A DNA stretch of 47,925 nucleotides from Hyphomicrobiales bacterium (GTDB lineage Bacteria > Pseudomonadota > Alphaproteobacteria > Rhizobiales > Methyloligellaceae), in NCBI GenBank assembly GCA_003135455.1, contig PLBV01000127.1, positions 770 through 48,694 on the forward strand, read 5' to 3'. Each line of letters begins with the position of its first letter. The stretch's first letter is position 1. Below are positions 18,779 to 29,581 of the stretch, piece by piece. The notes under the pieces are model-generated. The model worked only from the letters and a program-made list of their open reading frames with translations, had not been told where the DNA came from and did no database searches. The position numbers and the translations under genes are program-made.

Positions 18779-19562
18779 TGCGCGGCACACATATAGGGCG
18801 GTCGGAGCCCGCTTTCACGAAATCGAGAATCTGCCTGACGCCGTCATTCTCACCGAACATCTCGTGGACGCCTTCGAGGCGCTCGGCGAAGGTACCCTCG
18901 GTGGAGAATAAGAGGCGATACGCCTTGCGCAGGTCCTGGATCTGCTCTCGGCTGAAGCCACGCCGTTTCAGTCCAATGACATTGAGCCCGGCGAGACAGG
19001 CTCGATCGCCGACTACCATTCCATAAGGGATGATGTCGTCAACCACGGCAGAAAGACCGCCAACGAAGGCATGGGATCCGATGCGCACGAACTGGTGCAC
19101 GCCGGCAAGACCTCCGAGCGTCACATGGTCACCGACCACGCAATGGCCAGCCAAAGACGCGTTGTTGGCGAGGATCACGTGATTCCCGATGCGACAATCA
19201 TGGGCGATGTGACAACCGATCATGAACAATCCGTCTGAACCCACCTCGGTGATCAGGCCGCCACCTTCCGTCCCGGGGTTCATCGTCGCATATTCACGGA
19301 TGATGTTCCGCTCGCCGATAACAAGGCAGCTATTTTCTCCAGCAAATTTCTTATCTTGCGGGGGTTGTCCTAGCGACGCGAAGGGGAAGATCTCGCAATC
19401 AGCACCGATCGTCGTGCGTCCGGCGATCACGACATGAGAGTGTAGGCGTACACGATCGCCGAGCTCGACGTTGGGGCCGACCACGCAAAAAGGGCCGACC
19501 TCTATGGCGGCACCGAGCTTGGCGGCGGGATCGACTAATGCGGTCGCGTGAAGAGTAGCCAT
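18759..19562 (-). CDS. lpxA: UDP-N-acetylglucosamine acyltransferase
   Basis: LpxA transfers a 3-hydroxyacyl chain from ACP to UDP-GlcNAc, the first lipid A step. The 267-residue protein is a left-handed beta helix of hexapeptide repeats from the N terminus (HATALVDPAAKLGAAIEVGPFCVVG) to about residue 190, with the catalytic histidine in IGCHIAHDCRIGNHV and the conserved LGQPPQDKKF and REYATMNPGTEGG. The helical C-terminal domain follows (KRRGFSREQIQDLRKAYRLLF). The start is 14 bp after the fabZ stop. Confidence 0.97.
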   Translation of the reverse strand: MATLHATALVDPAAKLGAAIEVGPFCVVGPNVELGDRVRLHSHVVIAGRTTIGADCEIFPFASLGQPPQDKKFAGENSCLVIGERNIIREYATMNPGTEGGGLITEVGSDGLFMIGCHIAHDCRIGNHVILANNASLAGHCVVGDHVTLGGLAGVHQFVRIGSHAFVGGLSAVVDDIIPYGMVVGDRACLAGLNVIGLKRRGFSREQIQDLRKAYRLLFSTEGTFAERLEGVHEMFGENDGVRQILDFVKAGSDRPICVPRNAAASV

Positions 19563-19576
19563 GCGAGAGCGTGAGC

Positions 19577-20044
19577 CTAGGGTTCGACAATAACGGCGCT
19601 CACTTCGGCTTCCGCCACAAGCGCACCGTCGACCAGCGCCCGGGCCTTGAAGCGCCAGACGCGCCCCCGGTGGCGCATCTTCTGGACGTGATAATGGATC
19701 GTGTCCCCGGGCACCACCGGCCGGCGGAAGCGCACCTTGTCGATGGCCATGAAATAGACGAGCGGCGGCTCCTCGAACTCATCCAGATGGCTCATGCAGA
19801 GCGCGCCGGCGGTCTGCGCCATGCCCTCGATCAGGAGCACGCCCGGCATGACGGGATTGCCGGGGAAATGGCCTTGGAAATAGGGCTCGTTCGCCGTCAC
19901 GTTCTTGATGCCGGTGGCGGAGCGGTCGCCATCCATGTCGATGACGCGGTCGATCAGAAGAAAGGGATAGCGGTGCGGCAAAAGCTTGAGGATCGCGGCG
20001 GCATCCACGCTCCCCAGCTTTCTTTTGGCGCCACTCTCATTCAT
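19577..20044 (-). CDS. fabZ: (3R)-hydroxyacyl-ACP dehydratase FabZ
   Basis: FabZ dehydrates 3-hydroxyacyl-ACP in fatty acid elongation and competes with LpxA and LpxD for the same acyl pool, which fits its place between those genes. The 155-residue hot-dog protein has [16 protein letters not shown], the active-site histidine His59 in [14 protein letters not shown], Glu73 in [11 protein letters not shown], and a closing [19 protein letters not shown] strand. The ATG at 20044 follows lpxD after a 137-bp gap that carries a dispersed repeat. Confidence 0.96.
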   Translation of the reverse strand: MNESGAKRKLGSVDAAAILKLLPHRYPFLLIDRVIDMDGDRSATGIKNVTANEPYFQGHFPGNPVMPGVLLIEGMAQTAGALCMSHLDEFEEPPLVYFMAIDKVRFRRPVVPGDTIHYHVQKMRHRGRVWRFKARALVDGALVAEAEVSAVIVEP

Positions 20045-20082
20045 CTCTGACAGGCTCCCGTCGCAGCTTGGGCAAAGAGGCT

Positions 20083-20183
20083 AGAGCGCTTTCGCGTCAG
20101 GTTGAATCGCGACAGCGCTCTAACTTCTTGTTGGAGCATGATCTTTTCGGAAAACCGGTTCCCACTTTTCCGGATCATGCTCT
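20083..20183. repeat. Dispersed palindromic repeat, copy 1 (lpxD-fabZ gap)
   Basis: Two modules. The first is an inverted repeat AGAGCGCT-T-TCGCG ... CGCGA-C-AGCGCTCT (20083-20121). The second is a long imperfect hairpin beginning GAGCATGATC, with GGAAAACCGGTTCCC in the middle and GATCATGCTC at the end. A second copy is at 27968-28126. The left end of copy 1, read on the minus strand, is TAG-AGCATGATC, where the TAG is the stop codon of lpxD. The module is familiar from Bradyrhizobium and related Rhizobiales. Confidence 0.9.
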
Positions 20184-21255
20184 AGCCCTCCTCGCCGTCC
20201 TTCTCGTCATCACCGATCTTCACGTCCTTGCGCTCGGCGAGCCGGCGCAGCAGCGTGATCTCCCTGAACCACAGCCGCGTGGGCTTGGCGGGCGTGCCGC
20301 CCCACCTTACACCCGGCGGCACATTGCCCCGCACATTGCTCGAGCCAGCGATCTGGGCGCCAGCGCCGATCTTGACGTGGCCGACCACGCCGACCTGTCC
20401 GCCAAGCGCCACGAAATCGCCAAGCTCCGTGCTCCCTGAAATACCGGTTTGGGCCACGATAATGCAATGCCTTCCAATCACCACGTTGTGCCCGATTTGG
20501 ACGAGATTATCAATTTTCGTGCCTTCGCCGATGATGGTGTCACGCAAGGCCCCCCGATCGATCGTGGTATTGGCGCCGATCTCCACGTCGTCCTGGATGA
20601 TCACTCGCCCGATCTGGGGCACTTTCAGGTGAGCGGTTCTGCCCATGGCGAAGCCGAAGCCGTCCTGGCCGATGGCGGCGCCGGCATGGATGGTGACCCG
20701 GTTGCCGATCAGCGCATGGGTCAGCACCGTATTGGGTCCGATATAGCAGTCCCGGCCGATATGCACTCGGTAGCCGATCACGCTGCCCGCGGCAATGGTG
20801 GTGCCTTGCCCAATCTCGGCCTCTTTGCCGATCACGGCACCCGGCTCGACCGTCACGTCTGCCTCGAGCTTGGCACTTGCGTGGATGCCGGAGTCCTGTG
20901 CCGACGCGCGCTCTCCCGCTGTCTTCGGCGCACGGGCCTCTGGATAGAACAGGGCAAGCACCTTGGCGAAGCTGCGATAGGGCTCGGGCGTGATGAGGCA
21001 AACGGTTCCAGGGGGCGCATGGCTCGCAAATTTCGCCGCGACGAGGCAGGCGCTTGCTTTGGTGCTGGCGAAGAGGGGCAAATATTTCGGATTGTCGAGG
21101 AAGGAGACGTCGCCCTGCCCCGCCGCATCGAGCGGGCGCACATCGACGAGCTTGCTTTCGCCATCGCTGGCGCTAGGCAGGCTGGCGCCCGCAGCCTCGC
21201 TGACGGCGCGCAAGGAAAATGGGCCAGCACGCTCGAAGAAGCCGGGATGTTGCAT
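20182..21255 (-). CDS. lpxD: UDP-3-O-acylglucosamine N-acyltransferase
   Basis: LpxD adds the N-linked hydroxyacyl chain to UDP-3-O-acylglucosamine, the third lipid A step. The 357-residue protein has the uridine-binding N-terminal domain ([22 protein letters not shown], about 35-60), then a hexapeptide-repeat beta helix from about residue 125 ([20 protein letters not shown]), with the catalytic histidine in [41 protein letters not shown], and [12 protein letters not shown]. The tail ends DDEKDGEEG. The stop codon TAG is formed by the border of the dispersed repeat at 20083-20183. bamA lies 65 bp upstream. Confidence 0.96.
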   Translation of the reverse strand: MQHPGFFERAGPFSLRAVSEAAGASLPSASDGESKLVDVRPLDAAGQGDVSFLDNPKYLPLFASTKASACLVAAKFASHAPPGTVCLITPEPYRSFAKVLALFYPEARAPKTAGERASAQDSGIHASAKLEADVTVEPGAVIGKEAEIGQGTTIAAGSVIGYRVHIGRDCYIGPNTVLTHALIGNRVTIHAGAAIGQDGFGFAMGRTAHLKVPQIGRVIIQDDVEIGANTTIDRGALRDTIIGEGTKIDNLVQIGHNVVIGRHCIIVAQTGISGSTELGDFVALGGQVGVVGHVKIGAGAQIAGSSNVRGNVPPGVRWGGTPAKPTRLWFREITLLRRLAERKDVKIGDDEKDGEEG

Positions 21256-21320
21256 GAAGACCTACCGACAGGCGCCGCCGCATCAAGCCATGGCGCCAAG
21301 AGGACGCGGACGCAATAAAC

Positions 21321-23696
21321 TTAGAAGGCCGTGGATGCGCCGAAGCGGAAGACTTCCGTCTTGTCGAAGGCTTCCTTGAGCAGGGCCTGAGCGATATCGG
21401 CGCGCAAGGGACCAAGCGGCGACTGCCAGATGATGCTGAAGCCCGTCGACAGGCGAACACCGGCGCTGTTAGAAATGTAGCTTCCTTCTTGGCTGACCGC
21501 CGAGGAGGCGAGACCGCTCGGGCTGAACAGCGAGCCCGCATCGACGAAGAAGGCGCCTTGCATGCCAAGGTTATCGGGAATGTAGGGTAAGGGAAAACGA
21601 ACTTCGGCGGTGGATGCCCAATAGATCTCGCCTCCGAGCGCATCCTGCCTGCAATTCTTCACCCGCTCACCGCTGGTCGGGTTTGCGCAGGCGTCGCGTG
21701 GGCCGATGCCGGCAAGCTGGAAGCCTCTGATCGTCTCGCCGCCCTTGAAAAAGAGATCGGTGAGGCGGATATCTTGGCCGCCCCAGCCCTCGATGGCACC
21801 GCCTTGGACGCGGCCAACCAGAGTGATCTTGTTGGTGATCGGATAATAACCGCGTGCATCCGCCCCCGACCTGAAATAGTTCACGTCGCCGCCGACGCCG
21901 GCAAAGTCCTGCGAGAAAGAGGCAAAGACGCCGCTTGTGGGCGAGGCGGGCAGGTTGCGGGTATCATAGGCGATGCTGTAGCCGACGCTCGACACGTTCG
22001 AGACGCCTGCGGCCTGCTTCACCGCCAACGAAGCGTTGGTGAGCACGCCATAAATATCCTCGCGCTCGAACTTGTAGCGCAGGCCGAGCTGGACATTGTC
22101 GGCAATGGGAAAGCCCATGCGGATGTCGCCACCAGCGTCACGCTCCTTGAATGACGCCTGTTGGGTCAGGTCGACGTCCTTGAAGAAGAGGTCGAATCCC
22201 GCCGCAAGATTGCGATCGAGGAAATGCGGCTCGGTGAATGAGAAGTCGGCCTGGGCGCGCGTGAAGCTGCCGGAGAAGCCGAGGCGTACATATTGGCCTT
22301 TGCCCATCAGGTTGCGCTCGGTGATGCTGATGTCGCCGATGACGCCCTCACTCGTTGAATAGCCGGCTCCGAAGGACAGCTCGCCGGTTGGTGTCTCAAG
22401 GACCTTGACGATGACGACCACGCGATCTGGAGCACTGCCGGGCTCGGTGTCGATATCGACGGTCTTGAAGAAACCGAGCGCGCGTAAACGCCGCCTGGCC
22501 GCCTCCACCAGCAGGCGGTTGAAGGCATCGCCCTCGGCCATCCGGAACTCGCGGCGGATCACGTCGTCATGGGTACGGAAATTGCCAACGATGTTGATGC
22601 GCTCGATATAGATACGGGGGCCCTCGTCGATGACGTAGGTGACGTTTACGACGTGCGTGGCTGCATCATGATCGAGCCGCGGCTTGACTTGCGCAAAGGC
22701 GTAACCCTGCTGGGACGCCGCGATGGTCAGGGCCTCGGCCGACTTCTCGATCTTCTCCGCATTGTAGACGCGCCCGGACCTCGACAAGATATCGCCCCGC
22801 AACGCATCGATATTGAGGGATGGAAGCACGCTTTCGACGTCGACACTGCCGAACCGGTAGCGCTCGCCCTCGTCAATGGTGAAGGTGATGAAGAAGCCGC
22901 GCCCATCGCGATCGAGATCGGCAGTGGCCCCCAGGATGCGCGCGTCGGCATAGCCGTTCTTGGTGTAGAACTGGTGCAGCAGCTCGCGATCGAGGCTCAA
23001 GCGGTCGGGATCGTAGATGTTGGTGCCCTTGAGGAAGCTCAGGATGTTGGTCTGCGTCGTGGAAATCACGAAGCGGAGCTGCGAATCGCTGAAGGCATAG
23101 TTGCCGATGAAGTTGATGGAGCGAACCTTGGTGCTCGGGCCCTCATTGATCTCGAACACAACGTCAATGCGGTTGCTTTCGACATTGATAATCTTGGGAT
23201 TCACCTGCGCGGCGTACATGCCCTGGCGGCGATAAATATCGAGAATGCGCTGCACGTCCGCCTGCACACGGGAGCGGGTGTAGACGGCGCGCGGCTTGAG
23301 CTGCACCTCGGCGGTGAGCGAGGCGTCCTCGACCTCTTTGTTGCCCTCAAAGGCCACGCGGTTGACGATCGGGTTCTCGACTATGGTGATGACCACCGTC
23401 GTGCCCTCGCGCCGGATGCGAACGTCTTGGAACAGGCCGGTGGCAAACAAGGCTTTTAGAGATTCGTCGATCCGCGCGGGGTCGTAAGGGTCGCCGGAGG
23501 AGAAGGTGAGATAGGAGCGGACCGTCTCAGGCTCGACGCGCTTGCTGCCTTCGACACGGATAGCCCGAATCGCTCCGGCGGACTGCGCGTGCACAGACAG
23601 ATCGCCCAAGCCAAGGCTCAGGCCGAGCGAGAGCGGGACAGCGCTCATCGCCAGCAGAGCGGCAAGCAGCCCTCTTTCCAACCACCGCCGCACCAT
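21321..23696 (-). CDS. bamA: Outer-membrane protein assembly factor BamA
   Basis: BamA is the core pore of the machinery that folds beta-barrel proteins into the outer membrane. From the ATG at 23696 the product has 791 residues, beginning with basic VRRWLERGLLAALLAMS and a signal peptide ending near VHAQSA. POTRA domains (IRAIRVEGSKRVEPETV, VAFEGNKEVEDASL, RSINFIGNYAFSDSQL, INIVGNFRTHDDVI) fill the first half. The barrel has NLMGKGQYVRLG, the conserved FFKGGETIRGFQLAGIGPRD loop, and a terminal phenylalanine, the usual outer-membrane export signal. The longer open frame from 23819 would put 41 unrelated residues before the signal peptide; GAGGGG lies 12 bases before the chosen start. Confidence 0.96.
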   Translation of the reverse strand: MVRRWLERGLLAALLAMSAVPLSLGLSLGLGDLSVHAQSAGAIRAIRVEGSKRVEPETVRSYLTFSSGDPYDPARIDESLKALFATGLFQDVRIRREGTTVVITIVENPIVNRVAFEGNKEVEDASLTAEVQLKPRAVYTRSRVQADVQRILDIYRRQGMYAAQVNPKIINVESNRIDVVFEINEGPSTKVRSINFIGNYAFSDSQLRFVISTTQTNILSFLKGTNIYDPDRLSLDRELLHQFYTKNGYADARILGATADLDRDGRGFFITFTIDEGERYRFGSVDVESVLPSLNIDALRGDILSRSGRVYNAEKIEKSAEALTIAASQQGYAFAQVKPRLDHDAATHVVNVTYVIDEGPRIYIERINIVGNFRTHDDVIRREFRMAEGDAFNRLLVEAARRRLRALGFFKTVDIDTEPGSAPDRVVVIVKVLETPTGELSFGAGYSTSEGVIGDISITERNLMGKGQYVRLGFSGSFTRAQADFSFTEPHFLDRNLAAGFDLFFKDVDLTQQASFKERDAGGDIRMGFPIADNVQLGLRYKFEREDIYGVLTNASLAVKQAAGVSNVSSVGYSIAYDTRNLPASPTSGVFASFSQDFAGVGGDVNYFRSGADARGYYPITNKITLVGRVQGGAIEGWGGQDIRLTDLFFKGGETIRGFQLAGIGPRDACANPTSGERVKNCRQDALGGEIYWASTAEVRFPLPYIPDNLGMQGAFFVDAGSLFSPSGLASSAVSQEGSYISNSAGVRLSTGFSIIWQSPLGPLRADIAQALLKEAFDKTEVFRFGASTAF

Positions 23697-23850
23697 TAGT
23701 GGTGTTGTCCCCTCACGCCGATCCCCCTTCAGACGCGATACCCCGGGATCGAAACTGGCCGCGGTTTGTGGCCGATTTTTGATTCCCACCTCGCTACGGG
23801 AACTTACGCCGCGCTGCACCTATCCCGCGTCGCCGCAAATGCCCCGGTGT

Positions 23851-24999
23851 TTATAAAAACTTCAAATGAATCAGGTCATTCCAGGTCGCGAAGATCATTA
23901 GCATAAGAACGAAAGCCAGGCCAATGCGGAAACCGATCTCCTGCGTGCTCTCGCTCAAGGGCCGGCCCCTCAACCCCTCGATGCCGTAAAATAGAAGATG
24001 ACCGCCATCGAGCATGGGGATGGGGAACAGGTTCAACAGCCCAATACTGACCGACAGCACAGCAGCGAGATTGAGCAGCGCAACAAAGCCTGCCGTCGCC
24101 ACTTGGCCGGAGACTTGCGCAATGCGAATCGGGCCGCCCAACTGGTCGGCCGACTCTCGCCCCGTGGCCACATCGTAAAGATAGCCGAGAGAACGGGAAA
24201 TAACGAAGTAGCATTCCTTGACCGCCATGATGAAGGCGGTGATCGGGTCATGGCGCTTCAGCGTCCAATCGTCGGGCGAGGCGTTGCGCTGGATGCCCAA
24301 CAAGCCAATGCGCATGGTGTTGCCGAAATGGTCGGTGATTTCCTTGCGCTCGGGCGTGGCCACGATCTCTAACGGCTTGCCGTCGCGCTCGACGGCGAAG
24401 GTCAGCTTCTGGTCGGCGCTCATGCCCACGATTCGCTGCATCTCGCCGAAGCTCTCGATGGTTTGGCCGTCGACGCTGAGCACGCGGTCGCCGGGCTTGA
24501 AGCCCGCCCTTTCCGCGGCACTGCCTGGGTTGACGATATCGACCTTGGCGGCGGTGATGCGCTCGCCGAAAACGCTGAAAATCGCCGTGAAAATGACGAT
24601 GGCCAGGATGAAGTTGGCAATCGGGCCTGCCGCCACCACCGCCGCGCGGGCGGGCAAGGACTTGCCCTGGAAGCTGCGCTTGCGGTCTTCTTCCGACAGC
24701 GCCTCGAATGCCTTGCGGCCTTGGGCGCTTGCGGCATTCTCGTCGTCGATGAATTTCACATAGCCCCCAAGGGGAACCCAGGAGAGCCGCCAGCGCGTCC
24801 CGTGCCGGTCGTTGAAGCCTACGATCTCCGGGCCAAAGCCGATGGAGAATACCTTGACGGCGACACCGCACCACCGGGCGACGAGAAAATGGCCGAGCTC
24901 GTGGAAGAACACCACGATGGTGAGGACGAACAGGAAGGGCAGCAGATAAGAGAGCAGGGTATCGCCGAAGCCTGCCGTGAGCTTAATTATCGTTTCCAT
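23851..24999 (-). CDS. rseP: Site-2 metalloprotease RseP
   Basis: RseP cuts transmembrane segments of anti-sigma factors and remnant signal peptides in the inner membrane. From the ATG at 24999 there are 382 residues: a first membrane helix with the zinc motif VVFFHELGHFLVAR, FSIGFGPEIVGF and WVPLGGYVKFIDDE, one PDZ domain at about 125-205 (GSAAERAGFKPGDRVLSVDG), and the third zinc-ligand helix NLFPIPMLDGGHLLFYGIEG. One PDZ domain is the usual alphaproteobacterial form, against two in E. coli. The long frame upstream of 24999 is a shadow of dxr, which lies 31 bp upstream. bamA follows after 154 bp. Confidence 0.95.
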   Translation of the reverse strand: METIIKLTAGFGDTLLSYLLPFLFVLTIVVFFHELGHFLVARWCGVAVKVFSIGFGPEIVGFNDRHGTRWRLSWVPLGGYVKFIDDENAASAQGRKAFEALSEEDRKRSFQGKSLPARAAVVAAGPIANFILAIVIFTAIFSVFGERITAAKVDIVNPGSAAERAGFKPGDRVLSVDGQTIESFGEMQRIVGMSADQKLTFAVERDGKPLEIVATPERKEITDHFGNTMRIGLLGIQRNASPDDWTLKRHDPITAFIMAVKECYFVISRSLGYLYDVATGRESADQLGGPIRIAQVSGQVATAGFVALLNLAAVLSVSIGLLNLFPIPMLDGGHLLFYGIEGLRGRPLSESTQEIGFRIGLAFVLMLMIFATWNDLIHLKFL

Positions 25000-25030
25000 G
25001 GTGGAGGTTATCCCAGAGACCTTGACCTTA

Positions 25031-26272
25031 TTAGCCCGCCGGCCGGGCCGATGCAAACCGCCCCAGCAGCGATTTGGCGCGGGCCCTGGCGGCGGCGTCG
25101 ATGGCAAGCACGTCCTCAACGCTTGCCGCTTTAAGCGAGACCAAGTCGGAAGCGGCATCGAGCGTCGCCTCGACCAGGCTCGCGATCTCGAGGAACTTGA
25201 TAATCCTGGCAAAAAAAGCTTCGACCGCCACCTCGTTGGCGGCATTCAGCACCGTTGTTGCGCTCCCGCCCGCGGCAAGAGCGGCCTTGGCGACGCGCAG
25301 GGCCGGAAAGCGAACCTCGTCGGGGGCGGCAAAAGTAAGCGCGCCGAGTTTGGCAAGATCAAGCCGCTCGTTGGGCACATGCATGCGCTCGGGCCAAGCG
25401 AGGCTGTAGGCGATGGGGGTGCGCATGTCGGGGCAGCTCAGCTGGGCAAGCACCGACCCGTCGCGGTAGGAGACCAGGCAATGCACGATCGACTGGGGGT
25501 GGATGAGGACGTCGAGCTGGTCGGCGCTAAGGGAGAAGAGATGATGCGCTTCGATGAGCTCGAGCCCCTTGTTCATGAGCGTCGCCGAATCAAGGGTGAC
25601 CTTGGGTCCCATGGACCAGTTGGGATGTTTGAGGGCCTGCTCGGGCTGCACATCCGCCATCTCGGCCAGGCTCCATGAGCGGAAGGGCCCGCCCGAGGCG
25701 GTGAGGCAGACCCTCTCGATGCCCTCTGAAGGCGTGCCGGCCATCACCTGCAGTGCCGCGCAATGCTCCGAATCGACGGGGAGCAGCGTAGTCTTGTGGC
25801 GAGCCACCTCGGCCATGAAGATCGTTCCCGCCGAGACCAGACACTCCTTGTTGGCAAGTGCCGTCACGGTTCCCTGCCGCACTGCGGCCAGCGTTGGCTC
25901 AAGCCCGGCGGCGCCGACGATGGCCGCCATCACCCAGTCGGCCGGCCGGCCGGCCGCCTCGACCAGCGCCCCTCGCCCGGCCGCCACTTCGATGCCGGTG
26001 CCCGCAAGTGCCTCGCGCAGCTCCGCGTAATGGGCTTCGTCGGCGATGACGGCGAGCTCGGCGCGATGCCGGACCGCCAGCTCGACGAGCCGGGCGACGT
26101 TGCGTCCCCCGGTCAACGCCACCACCTCGAAGGAGGCCGGGTCGCGGCCAATGAGGTCGAGCGTGCTCTCGCCGATCGAGCCAGTGGCGCCCAGCACCGA
26201 GATGCGGCGCGGCCGCTTCGCGGGCACGCTGGCGCTGGCATTGAGCGATCGGAGCTTCGTCAGCACGGTCAT
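25031..26272 (-). CDS. dxr: 1-deoxy-D-xylulose 5-phosphate reductoisomerase
   Basis: Dxr makes 2-C-methylerythritol 4-phosphate, the first committed step of the non-mevalonate isoprenoid route. From the ATG at 26272 the 413-residue protein shows the NADPH site RISVLGATGSIGESTLDLI, ALANKECLVSAG, the metal and substrate site LLPVDSEHCAALQV, LTASGGPFRSW, HPNWSMGPKVTLDSATLMNKGLE and HPQSIVHCLVSYRDGS. GAGGCGAGG precedes the ATG, which is 7 bp after the cdsA stop. The gene feeds undecaprenyl diphosphate synthesis by uppS two genes upstream. Confidence 0.96.
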   Translation of the reverse strand: MTVLTKLRSLNASASVPAKRPRRISVLGATGSIGESTLDLIGRDPASFEVVALTGGRNVARLVELAVRHRAELAVIADEAHYAELREALAGTGIEVAAGRGALVEAAGRPADWVMAAIVGAAGLEPTLAAVRQGTVTALANKECLVSAGTIFMAEVARHKTTLLPVDSEHCAALQVMAGTPSEGIERVCLTASGGPFRSWSLAEMADVQPEQALKHPNWSMGPKVTLDSATLMNKGLELIEAHHLFSLSADQLDVLIHPQSIVHCLVSYRDGSVLAQLSCPDMRTPIAYSLAWPERMHVPNERLDLAKLGALTFAAPDEVRFPALRVAKAALAAGGSATTVLNAANEVAVEAFFARIIKFLEIASLVEATLDAASDLVSLKAASVEDVLAIDAAARARAKSLLGRFASARPAG

Positions 26273-26279
26273 CCTCGCC

Positions 26280-27154
26280 TCACCAGATGAGCAGCGCGCG
26301 GCCGGGACCGGCCGGATCGCGCAGCGCGATAAGTGCGGCGGCAAGGCTCGCGATTAAGACACCGTCGATGCGGTCGAGCAGCCCCCCATGGCCCGGGATG
26401 AGATGGCTCATGTCCTTGGCGCCAAATCTCCGCTTCACGGCGCTCTCGCTAAGGTCGCCCAACTGGCAGGCGACCGCGATCGCGACGCTCACCAGCGCAA
26501 GCCTGAGGCCGGAGGTGCCTCCAAGCGCGAGGGCGAAAGCATAGCCCACAAGGGCGGGTGTCATAGCGCCGATGATGAGCCCGCTCCAGGTTTTGCGCGG
26601 CGAAATGCTGGGGGCGAGCTTGGGCCCGCCGATCAGGGTGCCGGCCACATAGGACGCCGTGTCCGTCGTCCAGGCCACGGCAAAGAGATAAAGCAGCGCT
26701 GTGGCGCCGAAGGTCTCGTCGCTGCGCAGCCAAGTGAGCGCCCAGGCCGGCAGCGCCGCATAAGCGAGCCCGGCGAGCGACCAGCCAAGGGTGCCGGAGG
26801 GCGCGCTCGCCAGGCCGATCAAGACGGCGGCACAAGCAAGAGCGATGAGCGCGAGCTCGGGACGGGCGAGCGTGACGAGGATCACCACGGTGGCGACGGC
26901 CAGCGCTTGCAGAACGGCGATGCGATCGAAGCGAGTGCCGCGCACGAGCCGCCCCCACTCCCAAGCTACCGCGACGCCGCCTCCGGCTATGAGCAGCGCG
27001 AAACTCCATGGGCTCGCCACGACGGCGGCAACCGCAATGGCAGCAAGCACGACCGCCGAGCCAATCCGCTTCGCCATCTCAGGTTTGTTGGGCGCAGCCT
27101 CTTTATTGGGTGCAGCTCTGGGCGCGCCGCTGCCCGGCGCCGCGTCGAAGGGAG

Positions 27155-27158
<4 letters not shown>
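26280..27158 (-). CDS. cdsA: Phosphatidate cytidylyltransferase
   Basis: CdsA forms CDP-diacylglycerol, the precursor of all membrane phospholipids. The polytopic 292-residue protein carries the diagnostic C-terminal signature [20 protein letters not shown] followed by GLLDRIDG, and the upstream [17 protein letters not shown] start it at the GTG at 27158, which overlaps the uppS stop as GTGA; the residues upstream of this in the open frame shadow uppS. The first 30 residues (Pro/Ala/Asn-rich) precede the first membrane helix ([15 protein letters not shown]). Confidence 0.94.
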
Positions 27159-27913
<755 letters not shown>

Positions 27914-27967
27914 GTCCTAACGCGCTCCTCTCCCGGCAAGGGCGGTTCCCTTGGGTGCCGGTCTTCT

Positions 27968-28126
27968 AGAGCGCTTTCGCGTCAGGTTGAATCGCGACAG
28001 CGCTCTAACCTTTTGTTTGAGCATGATCTTTTTGCGAAGACCGGTTCGCACTTTTCGCCGATCATGCTCTTTTTGACGCATGATCCTATCGGAAAACCGG
28101 TTCCCACTTTTCGAAGATCATGCTCT
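27968..28126. repeat. Dispersed palindromic repeat, copy 2 (frr-uppS gap), with doubled hairpin module
   Basis: It begins with the same 39-bp AGAGCGCT...AGCGCTCT inverted repeat as copy 1. It then carries two hairpin modules in tandem: one at about 28019-28069 with a diverged centre (GACCGGTTCGC), and one at about 28075-28126 with the standard centre (GGAAAACCGGTTCCC). The left border on the minus strand is again TAG-AGCATGATC, and the TAG is the frr stop codon. The element fills the 211-bp frr-uppS gap. Confidence 0.9.
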
Positions 28127-28682
28127 AGACCTGCATGATCTCGGCTTCCTTGCTCGCCAGGCCCTCGTCGATTTCCTTGATGATCTTATCGGTCAACTCT
28201 TGCACCTTGGTTGCAAGCGAGTGGTGCTCGTCCTTGCCCATCTCGCCGTCCTTCTCCGCCCGCTTCAAATGCTCCATACCGTCCCGGCGCACATTGCGCA
28301 CCGCCACCCGCGCGTGCTCGGCGTATTTGTTCGCGACCTTGGCGATCTCGTGGCGCCGCTCCTCGTTGAGCTCGGGGATGGGAAGGCGCAGGAGCTGGCC
28401 CTCGACCACGGGATTGAGCCCCAGATCCGACTCCCTGATGGCACGGTCCACGGCGCCGACTTGGCTCCTGTCCCAGACCTGCACCGTGATCAGCCTGGGC
28501 TCCGGCACGTTGACGGTGGCGAGCTGATTGAGCGGCATGGGGCTCCCATAGGCATTGACCATGATCGGATCGAGCAAGCCGGCGCTGGCACGGCCCGTGC
28601 GCAAGCCTCCGAACTCCTGCTTCAGCACGCCGAGCGCACCACGCATCCGGCGTTCGATCTCCTTAAGGTCGAAGCTCGCCAT
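28125..28682 (-). CDS. frr: Ribosome recycling factor
   Basis: RRF splits post-termination ribosomes together with EF-G. The product, 185 residues from the ATG at 28682, is the standard length and shows [28 protein letters not shown], the loop [46 protein letters not shown], and a C-terminal helix with [27 protein letters not shown] lies close upstream of this ATG; an ATG six codons earlier (28700) is inside that sequence and unlikely. Its TAG stop lies in the repeat at 27968-28126. pyrH is 70 bp upstream. Confidence 0.97.
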   Translation of the reverse strand: MASFDLKEIERRMRGALGVLKQEFGGLRTGRASAGLLDPIMVNAYGSPMPLNQLATVNVPEPRLITVQVWDRSQVGAVDRAIRESDLGLNPVVEGQLLRLPIPELNEERRHEIAKVANKYAEHARVAVRNVRRDGMEHLKRAEKDGEMGKDEHHSLATKVQELTDKIIKEIDEGLASKEAEIMQV

Positions 28683-28752
28683 GTCGCCTCCCCCTTCCAA
28701 GCGGTCGGCTGGTCCTTGCTGTTAGGCCCGCGCCTTACCGGCCTTACGCCCC

Positions 28753-29490
28753 TTACCCACCGTTGATCGTGGTGGAGAGGCCCTTGCCTTGCAACAGCTG
28801 AGCCAAGCCTCCTTGGCGCTTGATCGAAAAAACAATTATCGGAATCCGATTATCCCGGGCAAGGGCGATCGCGGCCCCGTCCATGATGCGCAAATCCTGC
28901 TTGAGCACGTCGTCATAGGTGAGCGCGTCGTAGCGGCGGGCGTCCTTGTGTTTCTCGGGATCGGCGCTGTAGACGCCGTCGACCTGGGTTGCCTTCAACA
29001 TGGCGTCGCATCCCATCTCTGCCGCCCGGATCGCTGCCGCCGTGTCGGTGGTAAAGTAAGGATTGCCGGTGCCGCCTACGAAAATCACCACCCGGCCTTT
29101 GTCCAGATGGCGGAGCGCGCGGGCCCTGGCGAAGGGCTCGCAGACGGTCGGCATCGGGATCGCTGACATCACGCGGGCCTCCCTGCCCTTCGCCTGAAGC
29201 GCTGCTCCGAGCGCCAGGCCGTTCATGACGGTGGCGAGCATGCCCATATAGTCGCCCGCCACCCGGTCCATGCCATGGGCGGCGCCGGCAAGGCCGCGAT
29301 AGATGTTGCCGCCGCCGACCACCAGGCAAAGCTTGGCGCCAAGCTCGATGGCCTCACCGAGATCCGCAGCAATACGGTCGAGCTCGCTCGTGTCGATGCC
29401 GTATGGCGTGTCGCCCATCAGCGCTTCGCCGGAAAGCTTCACGAGCACGCGGGCGTAGCGGAGCGGTTGGCTTGAGCGGGCTTGTGCCAT
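28753..29490 (-). CDS. pyrH: Uridylate kinase
   Basis: PyrH phosphorylates UMP to UDP and is the hexameric bacterial amino-acid-kinase type. The 245-residue protein has [71 protein letters not shown], and the C-terminal [22 protein letters not shown]. The ATG at 29490 has AGAGGTTC just upstream. The rpsB-tsf-pyrH-frr order is nearly universal in bacteria. A run of G residues ends the protein (TTINGG). Confidence 0.97.
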   Translation of the reverse strand: MAQARSSQPLRYARVLVKLSGEALMGDTPYGIDTSELDRIAADLGEAIELGAKLCLVVGGGNIYRGLAGAAHGMDRVAGDYMGMLATVMNGLALGAALQAKGREARVMSAIPMPTVCEPFARARALRHLDKGRVVIFVGGTGNPYFTTDTAAAIRAAEMGCDAMLKATQVDGVYSADPEKHKDARRYDALTYDDVLKQDLRIMDGAAIALARDNRIPIIVFSIKRQGGLAQLLQGKGLSTTINGG

Positions 29491-29581
29491 GAACCTCTAG
29501 GCTCCGGGGGCCGGGGTTGCGGCGGCCGCGGGCACACGTGCGGGCGCCTCATGCATCGCCATTGGCTTCTTCCCGCGATCC

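Noticed and set aside
20041-20190. The long palindrome after lpxD as a rho-independent terminator
   Set aside because: There is no T-run after the stem on either strand, and the same element recurs at 27968-28126, so it is a dispersed repeat first.
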